From NCBI GenBank assembly GCA_009746045.1, contig RPFO01000090.1, positions 1,015,298-1,079,297 on the forward strand: 64,000 nucleotides of DNA. The letters run 5' to 3'. How positions within the stretch are numbered: position 1 is the stretch's first letter; every line of letters begins with the position of its first letter. Position numbers and translations under genes: made by a program. This document shows, piece after piece, positions 12,301 through 26,000 of the stretch. The notes beneath the pieces were generated by a model, which saw only the letters and a program-made list of their open reading frames with translations, searched no databases and had not been told where the DNA came from. The stretch is from Mesostigma viride (Eukaryota > Streptophyta > Mesostigmatophyceae > Mesostigmatales > Mesostigmataceae).

Positions 12301-15300
12301 TTCCCGTGCCCCCATCTGATTGATTGTTCTGCTCTCCATGGAGCTGTCCATGACACATTGGATGTGGATGTCTTCCATCAGATTCAGGCCATGGAGGATG
12401 AGGGGGGGACAGTCATTGACCAACTTCCTGATGTGACTGCATTTTATCTTGACTAGAACATCATGGGTGACCCTGCTGATGACAGCTAAGGGAGCCCCAC
12501 AGATGGCTGACCACCACCCCAGTTTGCCCTGAACAGTGGCACACATGTGTAAGGGGAGGTAGTTGTCCTGCAGCAGATCTAGACAATCTTGGATATATTC
12601 TGCAGGAGGGGAGAGAGAGCAGACCCACTGATCTGGCTGCCTATGCAGCTGCAACATGATGCCACAGAACTGGATGGGGGTTGTGCTCAATTCCACCTGT
12701 TTGCCAATCTCATATGATTCCTGGACCTGCTGAATAAAGGTTTTCACCTCAGCTCTAGGCCCACAAATGAGTTGGTCATCTCCATGCCACACAAAGAACA
12801 GCAGTCCAGAGGGGGTGGGTACAACAAAAAAGCATGGGTCCAGGTCATCATACGTGGCCTTGAGCTTTTTGAATACTTCCTCTGCTGAGTCTCTGAAAAT
12901 TTTTGGGGCACTGACAAGCCCTTCCACCCCAATGTTGATGATAAGGTGGGGCTCATCAATGTAAGGTTTCCACACAGCTGGGGTGTCTACCACGTACACC
13001 TTCCCTTTCCACACAGATTCAGCCTTTTCTGGGTCCCCCCTGAGGAAGGCCCTTTTAATATCAGTGGCTTTGCAGACATAGTCTTGGCCTGCATTGAGGT
13101 TGTGGAGGAATAGGGAGAGCATGATCCTGAGTGAGGTTTGTTGCAACCCAGGTGTGTAGGTTTCCCCTTTTGGCAGTGTGGATGTCCCCTTTAATTCTGT
13201 GACACATGGTCTGGCATGGAAGATTGGGGAGCCCACTTTTTGTGGTTTTTGTTTGAGAACAAATTTTAATCTGAGCTTTTTGGCTCCCTCTGGCACGTCC
13301 CATGAAGGGGTGACAGGAGGTTTGTATTGAGGGTTTTTGGGGTTGGGCAGGACCCATTCCTGCCTGGCTTGGTGGACAATGGCCATCAGCCACTTGGTAA
13401 ACCCTTTTTGTGTTTTGCATTCTTGTATGACGTGGGAGATTTGGTGGGGTGAGTGCATGGCTATGTCCCACTTACCCAGCCCAAAGGCTGAGGGATGGAG
13501 GAACTGGCTGTGCACTAACTTGTCCAAATCAGGGATCTCCCCTGGTGCATACTGAGTGTTGACTGCCTTGATGACAGCATCCATACCAGGGACAATACTG
13601 GAGAGAGGGATTTTAAAGTGGTCCAGAGGAACTGCACCCACCCCTGTGACACTGAGCTCATTAGCTGAGATAAGCACCCCAGGATAGGATACAAAAGGTT
13701 CCCCCAACAAGGTGTTACCAGAGTACCCCTCCACCACCTGGAAGGGTGTCTGAATACCAAGTATAGGGAGCATCACCTGTCCCACTACATCCAGTGAGCT
13801 TTGGCCTGAGAAATCCTGCACCCGTGCCCAAAATGAAGGTGCAATCTCAAGACCAGGGATGGCTTGTGCACTGATCACACTGACCTGTGCCTGAGTGTCT
13901 ATTGCCAGGGTCCAGGGGTCCTGACTAGTGCACACAGCTGAGACTTTTGCCAACCCTTCGGCCACAGCAGCTTGTTGCTTATGTGACCTGTGTAATGCTT
14001 GCAAGGCGACTGCCAATCTTGACCTCAGAGCGGGAGGGTTGGCAGACAATTTGGTGCCTTGGGGCTGAGCTAATGCTTCCAACCCAGCTACCTCGTGCCT
14101 GGTTAAGCGATCCCCAGGTTGTGAAGTGGGCCTGGCTTCACTGAGGGTGGAAGGGTTCACAGAGGGTGCTGTGGTGCTGTCAACAGCAGTAATTGGTGGC
14201 TCAGGGCTACTGCTGGGCATGCTGGAGTTGCCAGATAGAAGTAGTGAGTCCATGCTTAAAGACTCTTCCCCAGGCACGTCTGCCATGGGAGAATAATACT
14301 TCTTAATTCTATGACAGCTCACCCTGTGACGCTTCCCATTGATATTGTGCTTGACCTCCACGGTCTTGCTGTTTTTGGTAAATCCACGGATGGTAACTGG
14401 ACCTAGCCAAGTTCCAACCTTACCAAAGCGTTTTCCTTGTAATAGAGAACTTGATCACCTTTTTGGAATACTGGCCTGGGATGGGTTTTATCTTTTTCTG
14501 CCAGTTTTGCTGAGGTTTGTGCACGTGCAGTGTTGTACAGTGCTATCACCTCTGGGGGATATACACCTGCCTGCAGGCCTGCTGGGATTACTTCACCCCA
14601 CTTGGCATGCAAGACAGGTCTCATGTTTAGGGTTGTGCACATTTCATGACACCAGAGTGCCCTGTCACAATAGACCCCTGAAGTAGCATCCTTGGAAGGA
14701 TTTTTGGCTAGTAGGGTTTTGACAGATCTGATGGTTCTTTCAATGACCCCCTGACCCTCATGATCTTCCAGCCCAGCAATCTCTATTGCTTCACACCCTT
14801 CCAGGTCAGTCAGACAAGAAAATTGTTGATCAAGCAAAATTCTGTCAACTGGGTAGAATCTGGGTAAAGCAATCATGAGTGCAACACGTAGCTGCCCTGC
14901 AGACACATGCCAGGTAGGGGTTCCATTACTGTGAACCTGGACCATGAATCTTTTAGGATCAGGTAGGGCTGGACATCTTTGTTGATGTGCATCACATCCC
15001 CATCTTCCACCACTATCATGCCTCTAGTGGTGGAAGGAGTTGCAGTATGCCATTTTTTAGGTTTGGGGCTGTTAAACTGACATTCTTGACAGTGTTGTCT
15101 AGCCAGTTTTACTGCATTCCTGAGTGGTTTTCCCATGCTACTACCCCCCAGCCGTCTGGCTAGTTCCTCAGCCACTGTTTCATGACCCATGGCTAGGCAG
15201 CAGCTGGTGAGCAAGCTCCTTGATATCAATGGAGTTGTCAACAGTGGGGGTTAGTGCTTTTATGTAAGGTTCCAGTACAGGGTGTTGGGAGGACAGTAAG

Positions 15301-15583
15301 GTTGCTGCCTCAAAATCAATTATGCCCTGGCTGCCATCCCCAATGGTAATGAGATCATCATCCTCAGAGTAAGCAAGGTGAGAGAACTCACATTGAGTTG
15401 GGTAGCGAGGCCTGTTGCAACGGCTGCCTGGAGCTGGCCAGGTTGTGCCTCGCACGTGTAGTGGCAGCCTGGGCAGAGATCCACATTGTTGACCAGTGTA
15501 GGGTTGTGGTTGCACTGGTTGCGGCTGTGCCCCGTCTGGAAGCACCTCAGGCACCTGACCCTTCCAGGGTTGCCAGGTTGCCT

Positions 15584-15664
<81 letters not shown>

Positions 15665-16973
15665 ATTGCCCTGTGAGGGCCTGTTGTTGGTATTGTTATT
15701 GTTAATTAATTAATCGCAGCTTTTCTTGTTTGTTCATTGTATTGATTGAGAGGACAGTATCTTTGCTGCCTCAAAACCCACCATGGTTTGGTAGCATTTT
15801 CGTTTGTTTGCTTGTAATGAGAGGACAGAAGCTGTGCTGCCTCAACACCAACCATGGTTTGGTAACAGTTTCGTTTGTTTGTTTGCAGTGAGAGGACAGC
15901 ATCTGTGCTGCCTCAACACCAACCATGGTTTGGTAACAGTTTCATTTGTTTGCTTGTAATGAGAGGACAGCATCTGTGCTGCCTCAACACCAACCATGGT
16001 TTGGTAACAGTTTTGTTTGTTTGTTTGTGATCTGTTAGTGTTTCTTGTTATTGCCTCCCGGTGCTGCTTGAGCGTTAGCACCAGCCATATCTTTACCCGC
16101 AAGTACATGCGTTTGGTAATGGCTTCTGCCACTACTGCATGCGTTATTGATTATGTGCGGCGGCTGGGCAAGCTCCATGTCTAGGGAGATTGACAGCAGT
16201 GGGTTTGATTAAGGGCCCTCAGCCCTGACATAGAGAGGATCAACAGTCTCCCTAGAGGGTAGAGGCTGTGCTGCCAAGAAAGCAACAATACCCTTACACT
16301 CATCCCAAATAAAATGGGGAGATCTGCGTTCAAAAGACATGACATTCATTCAGATAAGTCACGTTGGGGTGGACGGAGATACTTGTCTCGTTTGCATATG
16401 CCGTCCAGCCCAGGCCGCCCACCGCCGGCGATGGGGATAGGCCAGGAGTGCTTTTATCACATAACAGCTGGAGCGTTTCTATGCTCCTCATGCTGCAGCG
16501 ATAGCTTTCTGTTTGGTTATGATATGTTGAAAAGATAGCCACCGCTCTTGAGCATTATATCAGAGCATGCATGAGGAAAGAAAGCAACGGACTTGCTTAC
16601 GCTGGAAGCCCCAGGGGCCGGCGCGGGGCCGGTGCCTCCTGGGGGGTTGTTTTCCTGCCGCATTGCCGCCGCCATGGCTGCTCCAGCAGTGGGTGCTGCT
16701 GTCGCAGCCGCCGGGGAAGAGGGTTGGTCGGTGCCCCGTAGGGGAACCGGCTCCGCCACCGGCTGGCGCACAGGGGAGGGGGGTTGTTCGGACTGCCTCG
16801 CGGCAGCCGGACCCTCCACCTGGCTGGTATTGTCATGGTTGTTCTTTTGTTTTCTTTTTCTTTGTCTTCTTTTTGTTTTGTTGTTATTGCATGCAGGCGC
16901 ACCGACATCAGCCGATGCCCTGTTGTCTGGCGGACGACGCTGATCATCATCGTCGTCCCCAAGATGTAGTTTC

Positions 16974-17012
<39 letters not shown>

Positions 17013-20000
17013 CCAGTGCCGGTTTGAACCGTTGTTGAGTTTGATGTTGCTGAAGAGCGTTTATAAAATTCAAGTTAGGAAATGAGAAATGAACGACGTG
17101 GTATATTGCTTGAGAACACTGTGTGCTGAGAGCAATGAATTGCTTGGTTCATTAGAAAATAGGTTTACCCTTTATCAACGTTCCTCTCACTGGCTGCGCC
17201 GCCAGTGACCGTTGGGTGCAGACCGTTGGCCCGAGGCCGCACGATGACAGGTAGCAGTCTAGTCACTGCATCGTGTGATCACAGATCAATGCACGCTGCA
17301 GTACGGTCCCTATCTAGGATACTCTAGTACCGTCCAATGACAGGATACTACGTATACTGGGTACTGACATCTGTCACGTACCCCAGTACCCAAAGTACCT
17401 ATCTAGGGAAACGTATGCGACTCGACTAGCATTCCTATCTGCATAGCCCACGTGGTATTTATATTCACATACCAACGTAGGTTTACAAGGCTTATTCATA
17501 CGTTGTATTCACAATGCCTTTGAGACTTAGTCTACAGCAAAGCATGGAGACTAACTCCATATTCTCAGTCATGAACGTTGTTGTTGGAGGGTTGTTGTAC
17601 CTAGCTAGGCAATTGTAGCGAGAAATGCATGGTGAGGCCGGCCCTTAGTACAAAACACTAACTTTAGATCTATAGCTACCTATAGTACAACTATATAGTA
17701 CGAACTGCTTTTACACGTAGTAGGTACAGCCTACCCGCTATTATCAGTATACATGTTAATTGATCAGTATACTAGTAAGCCACTCTGACAGCTAGTTGCT
17801 GGTTATTATTTCGAATCTAGGTACTTAAGTACTACTAATAGTAGTACCAGTCGTCCAATATACTGGAATGTGGTACATAGTGCTTAAGTCTCGGCTCGAG
17901 ATTAGCTGGAAGTCCTTCCTGATTTCTTTTGCAGTTATAGGCTGCTGTCCATGGATGCATTGATGAATGTATGCCAGTGCCTGCTGCCAGTAGTTAGCTG
18001 CGTTGGCTGGCTGTTCTTACAGTTAATGGATTGCTCGCTCCAGTTTTGGGCTTCTTTCATAATGCCAATCCCACAACTGTAACTTATAACAGGTACACAA
18101 TAGGATCATCTATTTTATTATGAAACTGAGTTTGTAACACTCGATCGGCTGGTACAGGTAATAGTTCGATCTGGGTTCTGCGTCAAGTCCTTGCAGCAAC
18201 CAGGACAATACACTATAGCTTGCGATGATAAGGAGTAGAAGCTAGCACATATACTTAGTCTTGTAGGAATACAGTACTGCAGGCAAAAAAAGTTGATACG
18301 AATTACTTTTGTACAAGGATCATTGGTATTATCTATACTCTTATTGAACTTTTGTGTATGTCAACTTCCATCATCTTCGAGGTTGCGATTGCATGCGTGT
18401 ATGCAATAGGATGCTTTTTTAGATGGCGCTGTTGTAGGATGGGACTGCTGGTAGTAGCTGGGTCATTACTGATGGATAGGGACATGATTCCGCATGCAGA
18501 GCGCATGCTGAGGTATGATGTTATGACTTTTATATATCTTGTTGATGTTTCCTTCATTGCAGACTATTATGGAAGGCCCCTGGTTGCCATAACAATCATG
18601 CACACTAACTAAGACACTAACGAGATACTCTTAATTGTAGATGTTATCTACACGGTGCAAGTTTAGCTTAGCTTCAATTGGTATCTTTACCAAACTAGTA
18701 CAGTAGTGAGTGTTGCCGAATACCTGACACCGTGGCCTTAGTGACCAGTGACACCTCACTGCAATTGAGTAGGGGGCAACACCCAGTTTATTTTGGCCGT
18801 TACGCTGACAGTGTTTTCCATGAGAACCCGTCTGTTCGAGTATTTATTTCCCTCACCTGGTGTGGCACACATTCTCAATCCATTACTTGCAGAAAGGTGA
18901 AACAGTTTGGTACCATACTGTATTCGAACACAGGAGCTCTTGCATGACTTCGCGGCGTTGAAATCATATATAGCCTGTTATAAGGATCTCCTGATCCGAA
19001 GGCATCCCAAGCGATCTATAGCGGGCAACTGCGAAAAAGCTCTTCACTTGAGAGCGCCGGTGCCAAGTGTGTTTTTTTTCAAGAGGCTGTTCTAGAGGCT
19101 AATATGTACTGTCATGGCACACTGCCAAATACAGTTTTATCAAAATCAGTCTGTGTTTAGGCTTCAATTGATGCCCAAAGTCATTTCAAAAGCTAGAATG
19201 TCAATCGTAATCCAGCTGTTAGTTTTGTAGCTTTATATGTGTGCGTCAAGTTGGCTCATTTTATTTGGAAGTTGTCTATAATCAGCGGTGTCTTGGAAAG
19301 TAAGTTAATATAATATTGTAACTTATAGATATTACATGTGCATGGTTATTGCACTTGACCTCAATCAAAGCTTTGCAGCATTATATTATGTCAAAATGTC
19401 AAGTGCACGAATTAGCTTTCTGCATCATCAATTGATAGAATATTACTTCTTTTCCAGCACCCTAGGTAGCTCCACCGATGTTGCAACTTCCGGCAAAATT
19501 AACGTTTGACACGATAGTGTTTTATTTCAAAAATTATAAAATTTTTTTGTGTTTCCAATCCTTCCCACAAAAGCATCGCTTTGATAGATATCTATGTCAA
19601 AATAGAACGAATCCATATGACTTTGATTGTGAATTGTATGATCTATTCTACTTTTGCGGTTCTGTGATGCAAACGAGTTAGTAGCTCTGCCCATCATGTA
19701 AAGAAAGTTTCTCTCATCGATTTGCTAGTTAACCAGACATTCATTGATTTGGTACTCATTGAGCAGTGTGAGTCGTTTGATTTGCTGCCAGCGTAGCAAC
19801 CATGAGCCTGGCTGCACGATCAAGGAAATTGTGCTATTTTTCCATTAAAGTTGTGACTGGTTTTAACCATGGACGATGTGATGTTTTCTCATGATTACTT
19901 ACAAGTGTCGCACATCGGTGAGAAGGCTGACCGCCTGAGATGGATATTTTCCTTGGGGGCAAGCATTTCCTTTGCCTGCAGGCGCACGATGATGGTCACT

Positions 20001-23000
20001 TTGCTCCAATGCAATGCACTCCATGGATGGTGACCTCATCACAGATCTGGCGACCAGTGAGCGGTCAACTATGCCTGGCAGGGGAGTTCTCCGGCCACTC
20101 GGGAGCCATCATGTGCTTGCTGGCTGTGCCAGACGGAGGCATCCTATTTTCGGGCTCGCAGGATGGCAGTATTATGGTATGTTATATAAGTTGTGCCTGC
20201 CAATTTGCATCACACTTGTAAGTGTTGTATTATAGTGTATATTATAGTTATCCTAAAATTAGCCGACGTCTTGAGCCCACCTCTATATTTGTAGCATAAG
20301 CTATGCGTCAGCCTGCCTATGGTATTGCACTGGTTGTATTGCACCCACACTGTTGTGCCCCGGCATGATGCACCATGCCGTGGAGAGGGCGCTCTGTGGC
20401 CTGCCCACTTGCGGCAGTGAGAGAAGCTAGGGCGCCCTCCCTCCTTCTCGCTGTGTATATAGGGTTGAAGGTTCCTTTACTCTGTATTGGCACCCACGTG
20501 ATGCAGTCACGTGCTTATTAATTAATTAATATAGTTATCCTGCTTTGGTGAATTGGTGCCCGTGTTGTCTTCGTAGTTGGTCGTTTCTACTAACCCGGGT
20601 TAGTAAGTACGCCGTACGAGTCGCAAAAATACGGGAGTACGCGTACTGAACGCCTTGGCGGTAAATACGCGTATTTTTGACGGTACGGGAAGTGGGAACT
20701 GAACTTAGTATTTTGCGGGGTACTAGCGGGCAGCGCGGTGCCTGTACTGGGGTCTTGGCGCGGCGTTTCACTGCCCGTTCGAGATAATTTTACTGTCAAG
20801 ACTAGGTGCGAACAGTTCTTTCCGTCAAGCGCAACCCTTACTAATTGTTTGGCTCATGGCCTAGGAAAAGTTTAGTTGCAAGTCAATGGTGCGAAAGCCA
20901 GCAATAATGCATTATGTCAGCATATACGACACGCAAGTGAAGACCTTGTAATACTGGTTGTTATGCTGCAATATTATAGCGAGTTGCGGTCAGGCCAGTG
21001 CGACAGCTATTTTCAGTTAGCAGCCGTGCATAATTATGCCGAAGGTCCAGAGTGGGATTATGAGGGAAAAACGAAAGAACAAATCAGAAATCCTTATATG
21101 CACAAACCGGTTTCCGCGACGAAGTACCACTAGCTCGCAGTTTGCAACAAGAAGTTTTCATGCGTCTACCTCATCATCGACTCCTCTTCATAATGGCTAG
21201 CTGCAGATCGCCAAACGGCTGGTTCCCACAGACCAGATGGCTTCCAGGCTGCTGATTGCCGAGGTCTTTAGATGGGATTAAATGCCGAGGGCACACACGG
21301 ATGTTGTTATAATAATAGCCAATAAGCACACCAAATGTTCTCAACCAATACGCATCAACGTCATGAACGTGCATGCTATATATTGTGTGATGAAGTCGGA
21401 AATGACAAGCTTTGTTAATTATTATCCGTGCTGGTAGTGTTTTTCATATGGATGTGCACACTGCAACCCAACAGTCACGTATTTTGGGCCCGCGTACTTT
21501 GGAGCCCGAAGTCTATTCATACACCCGTTTGCTCACCATAGTCACCAGCATCTTTGTTAAAACAATAAGTAGATGCATACAGACAGGTAGCGGTTACAGA
21601 ACCGCTATTAAGAACTCCTTAGGCATGGCTCGCGATTACCCGCGCAGACCAGGCCACCAAAGAGGGTGGGTGGGTGGGACAAGAAAAAAGACCACAACAA
21701 TGTCACTACGCCGCCAAAGTAGTCAAACTGCCCTAGCACGGGGCTGACATCAGCAACCGAGCTTAACTTAACACGCCAACCTGAGAATGTAGCGACACCT
21801 ACCGTACCACAAAAACAACAACCAATCAAATACCCTTTCCGAAAGGTTCTAATTATCATTCAACAAACCGGTTCAACAAACCCGGCCCTGTCAAACTTTA
21901 AGCATAAGATTGTTTCGAGATTGTAGCACAATAGGGCCACTGCCCCTACTAACAATTCCAGGTCGCCAGCCATTAGCCAAATCCGGTTACATCTGCCAAA
22001 CCCGCCCGGTTCAGCCGACCATCCAGGCGGCTCCCGTGAGCGGCCTTATTCCCCGCCTCACTTCGAGAAACTCTTTTCAAAGAAATCCGATTCATACACC
22101 CGTTTGCTCACCATAGTCACCAGCATCTTTGTTAAAACAATAAGTAGATGCATACAGACAGGTAGCGGTTACAGAACCGCTATTAAGAACTCCTTAGGCA
22201 TGGCTCGCGATTACCCAACCTCCCCTTCCTGGCCCTCCGGTCCGCTAAAGAAGCACCATTTCCTTTCCCGTCAAAAGCTGTCCTGTCGCGATGGGCGCTC
22301 TCCGTTGCCAGAAAACAGATTTAATTCCCAGCGACTGTGAATGCACAAAAATTCATGCACTGTCAATCGACACAGCTCGCATTTTTGACCCCACTCGGGG
22401 GCCCCCGCTGACCTCGTTGCCGACCTCTTCTCTGGTCCGCTAAGGGGTGCTGTCGCGGAACACAAAGTCAAAGCAAAAGCTGCTGACTGGCGCCGCTGAT
22501 TCCAGCCGACGCCCAGTTTACAACTTTTTTGAAGAGCAACCAACCTAGTGCCGAGCACATAAACACTCCTTCCGTACAAAAAAGTGGAAATACCACTGAT
22601 TACGAAATCAAGTTGGCTTTCAGCCCTTGCCTCCTGCGCCGAGGCTCCGTGTCCCACAACGGTGACTTAAATTTTTTACCCCCCCGAGCCGCGGCGGCCC
22701 TCAAGCCAAGCCCAACCCGGAATGCAAGCATTTCCAGGTACGAGACAACTCAAAGGCAGGCCAGCCTGCCGACAGCCCAACCCGAGGCGCAAGCATCCCC
22801 AGGTACGGAACCATCAAGCAAGCTAGCCCTTGCCCAACCCGGCCAGCTGGCCGTTTCTTTCAAACAAACCAGCCATTAAATAATGCATCAGCCCCCGCTT
22901 CGCATTTAAACCCCGATCACCCGGACATTAATTCCGGGCCAGTGGCAGCCATGAATCCCAACCGCCTTAAGCAGCCAGGGATCATGGATGCCGGAAATTT

Positions 23001-26000
23001 GGTTAACAAATTTTAGCCCCGCACCCATGCTGAGCGCAAGGCTGGTGAGGCACTTCTTGTACCGCCATAGCCTCAGCCGTCGGCGCTCAGCCAACGTTTA
23101 CAAGAAAAAAGACCACAACAATGTCACTACGCCGCCAAAGTAGTCAAACTGCCCTAGCACGGGGCTGACATCAGCAACCGAGCTTAACTTAACACGCCAA
23201 CCTGAGAATGTAGCGACACCTACCGTACCACAAAAACAACAACCAATCAAATACCCTTTCCGAAAGGTTCTAATTATCATTCAACAAACCGGTTCAACAA
23301 ACCCGGCCCTGTCAAACTTTAAGCATAAGATTGTTTCGAGATTGTAGCACAATAGGGCCACTGCCCCTACTAACAATTCCAGGTCGCCAGCCATTAGCCA
23401 AATCCGGTTACATCTGCCAAACCCGCCCGGTTCAGCCGACCATCCAGGCGGCTCCCGTGAGCGGCCTTATTCCCCGCCTCACTTCGAGAAACTCTTTTCA
23501 AAGAAATCCGATACTCGTATTTTCAGGCCCCACGTATTGACGCACGTACTGTTTATATTATATTTGCCAACCCGGCTACTAACTGTACTTATTTTGTTTG
23601 TGTATGTTTACATTTTTTCTACGAGCTTTCACCTTCCGAGTTGCATGAAGTGTCATAAAATTCACAAATAAGTGAATGTATATAGTTCAGCTAGGCCTAG
23701 CTCGCAGCACTGCCAGGTTGTCTCATTTATAAAAAAGATAGGCCTGCATTAGTATCATGGTACGTTTAAGGGTTCGGAAGGCATTTTATTATATCGTAGC
23801 ATATGTTGCTACAACATGTAGGAAGTTACGCAAAAACGTTTGTAGTTGCTACCTCCTTTTGTTTTGTATCTCTGTTCGTAGCACGTTGTTTTGGCTTGCT
23901 GGGTTGCATAGCTTTTTCGAAAATTCTCCTGTGATCCGTTGCAATGATCTCGTGGCATTTTCTGGGGACTGTCAGTTGCCGGAAAAAAAATTAATGGTAC
24001 ATGGACCATGCTGTATTGCATATCTTGACTGTTGAATGAGTCTTTTGTTATTATATTCTGAATGCGAGGATGCGAGGATGGATGAAGAGAATGCGAGGAA
24101 TTGTAAAAGCTGTTTGTGTCTTTCAGATATCTTTAAAACAATTCATGGGTTGTCTGCATATTTTAATTCAAGTCTGCATTGAAGTAGTTTAAAGTTTTAC
24201 GGAATCTTTTTACGGAATCAGGTAAGACTACTTTTCATGCATGTGCAAGCCATTGAATTCTGAGACTGTGGCATGTTATGTATATAGGAGAATCTTACTT
24301 ACATATCGTATACATGTCTCCTTTATTAATAAATTAATCCATGTTTCTTACAGTAATCAGTTGCAAACTAAAATTAATCTGACATTTTTATGAGGAAGAT
24401 TTTTGTTTATTAGATGCAAGCTGAAGCTCGCCACAGTTTATCCTAATTCCCATGATGAGTTGGGATAAAAAATTAAATCGGTTTTTCTCTGAATATAGTT
24501 TAATTAACGCATGCGGGAAAGATAGCCTGGCCGCTTTAGAAGCCTTGGTCTGCATGTGGAAGGTTGTCTGCGACATGGGCTGACTAATTCGATCTGTACA
24601 AAGGATTAATTCATGCTCGTCTGAATTTTCCTTGGATTACCCGGTTGTTTATAAGGGTCGGTGGCTATTAATTAGTGGTCCGAGAAAATTATTCGTAGGT
24701 TCTATACAACTTGCTTGCAAAGATTCGTATTTGGTTGCACCGGCTGAGACTAGCTGGGGACCTGTAGGGTCTGCTGGTTGCTTAACGAATCTTCGACTGA
24801 TTTGGTTCTTTTAGTGAGTCGTGATTAATTATTGTATAGTGGACTCGGACCGGCCCAAGGGCTCGATGGCCGAGTTTTATGTTCAATGGCAGTCTTGAGA
24901 ACCTTGTACGACTACCTGTATGGTTAGCGCACTAGCCCGGGGGTGCGTGGCCACGTTATTTATAGTGGCGTTTTCAGCACTGTTCAGGCCGGCGTGTGAC
25001 GCATGCCAGACTTGTTACTTAATTTAGGATGATGTCAGCTTGTGGGTCGGCGGACCATGCCTTAAGCAAGCTGTAGCTGCTGGCAATGATCCGCAGTTGT
25101 TTCTTTTCCCTCCCTCCCACCCTGGAGGCTTCTTGCTTCCGCGAGCGGATTGATCAAGAAATCTAGTACCAACTCTAGCTCTAGGTGCAAGCTAGACTTG
25201 AGAAATCTCAATGTTTTGTTATCAACTTCCATTGTTGTAAGTGAAGAATACATATGTGTTACCCGTGGCCGGGTGCTGGTACTACCAAAATTATGGATTC
25301 CATCAGATGTTGATGGCTTTCTTACTTCAATGGGGTTGTCGCCTAGATTTTCTTGAATTTGCTTCCACAGAAGTAGTAAGTTGAAGAACGCTGAAATCCA
25401 GAATTTTTTAGAGTTTTCTTCAATTACACATGAGTTTAAAGTTCTACGGGAAATAACCTTGACAAGTCTCAACAGATGTAGTTGTATGTAGAATAGTATA
25501 TCTTAGACTACCACAACCTCCTGGAGTCGGGGCGTTCCGTACATATATTATAACCTCTACCTTCTTCCTCTTGTCGGGGCTTAATTCCTTATATTGCATG
25601 CCGCTCTCACCTTGGGAATTTATCATTATATATCAATGAATAGACACAACCGTTTTATATATGCTTATCTACCTTGATTTAGTTGATCCATAAAGTCAAT
25701 ACCATGCAAAGTTCTGGGCATAGAATTCAGCAATGATCCTCTGGAACAACACAATCGCTTTATATCTTATGTACCTCACTAAACATCATTATACCTCACT
25801 AAATCGGGGTTCTTTGAACGGAGTTTCTTCTATACGTGAATGCGGGAACAAGAGGCCGCTGGATGAGCGGCTTATAGGTCGCAGTGTTTGCTCGTAGCTG
25901 TTTGGCTAGAGCTTTTGTGATTAGTAGATGCAATATAGTGCATGGTTGAAAAATGAATTAAATAAAATGTGCGTTCCGCGCTTGGGTTGATTATACCCGG

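Larger units (their letters stand above)
10998..17559 (-). mobile_element. Young Ty1/copia-class LTR retrotransposon (6,562 bp)
   Basis: Two 488-bp direct repeats (10998-11485 and 17072-17559) differ at one visible position, indicating a recent insertion. The minus strand reads LTR (starting TGGAGTTAGTCTCC), an A-rich leader, candidate Gag, a poly-Asn tract, a CCHC knuckle, integrase, a retropepsin-like domain, copia-type reverse transcriptase, RNase H and LTR. The internal frames are broken at about five places, so this copy is either defective or carries assembly indels. It sits antisense inside the helicase gene's first detected intron. Confidence 0.88.
9400..19981. other. Intron of 10.6 kb hosting a copia element
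   Basis: GTGGGT...TGCCTGCAG. Holds the LTR retrotransposon at 10998-17559 on the opposite strand. The flanks (9400-10997 and 17560-19981) are AT-rich with small unremarkable frames and no coding motif that I can support. Confidence 0.6.
21515..23512 (+). mobile_element. Non-autonomous split-direct-repeat element 1 (DIRS/PAT/TOC-like)
   Basis: Order A1 (21515-21641), 37-bp spacer, B1 (21679-22091), A2 (22090-22216), 883-bp internal segment, B2 (23100-23512). A1/A2 (127 bp) and B1/B2 (413 bp) appear identical. This A-x-B-A-x-B topology is the split direct repeat of tyrosine-recombinase retroelements (DIRS/PAT, Kangaroo, Chlamydomonas TOC). No reverse transcriptase or recombinase is encoded, so it would move in trans. 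A and B share an AT at the B1-A2 junction and at the outer ends, as expected if insertion uses site-specific recombination of a circle. Confidence 0.7.
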
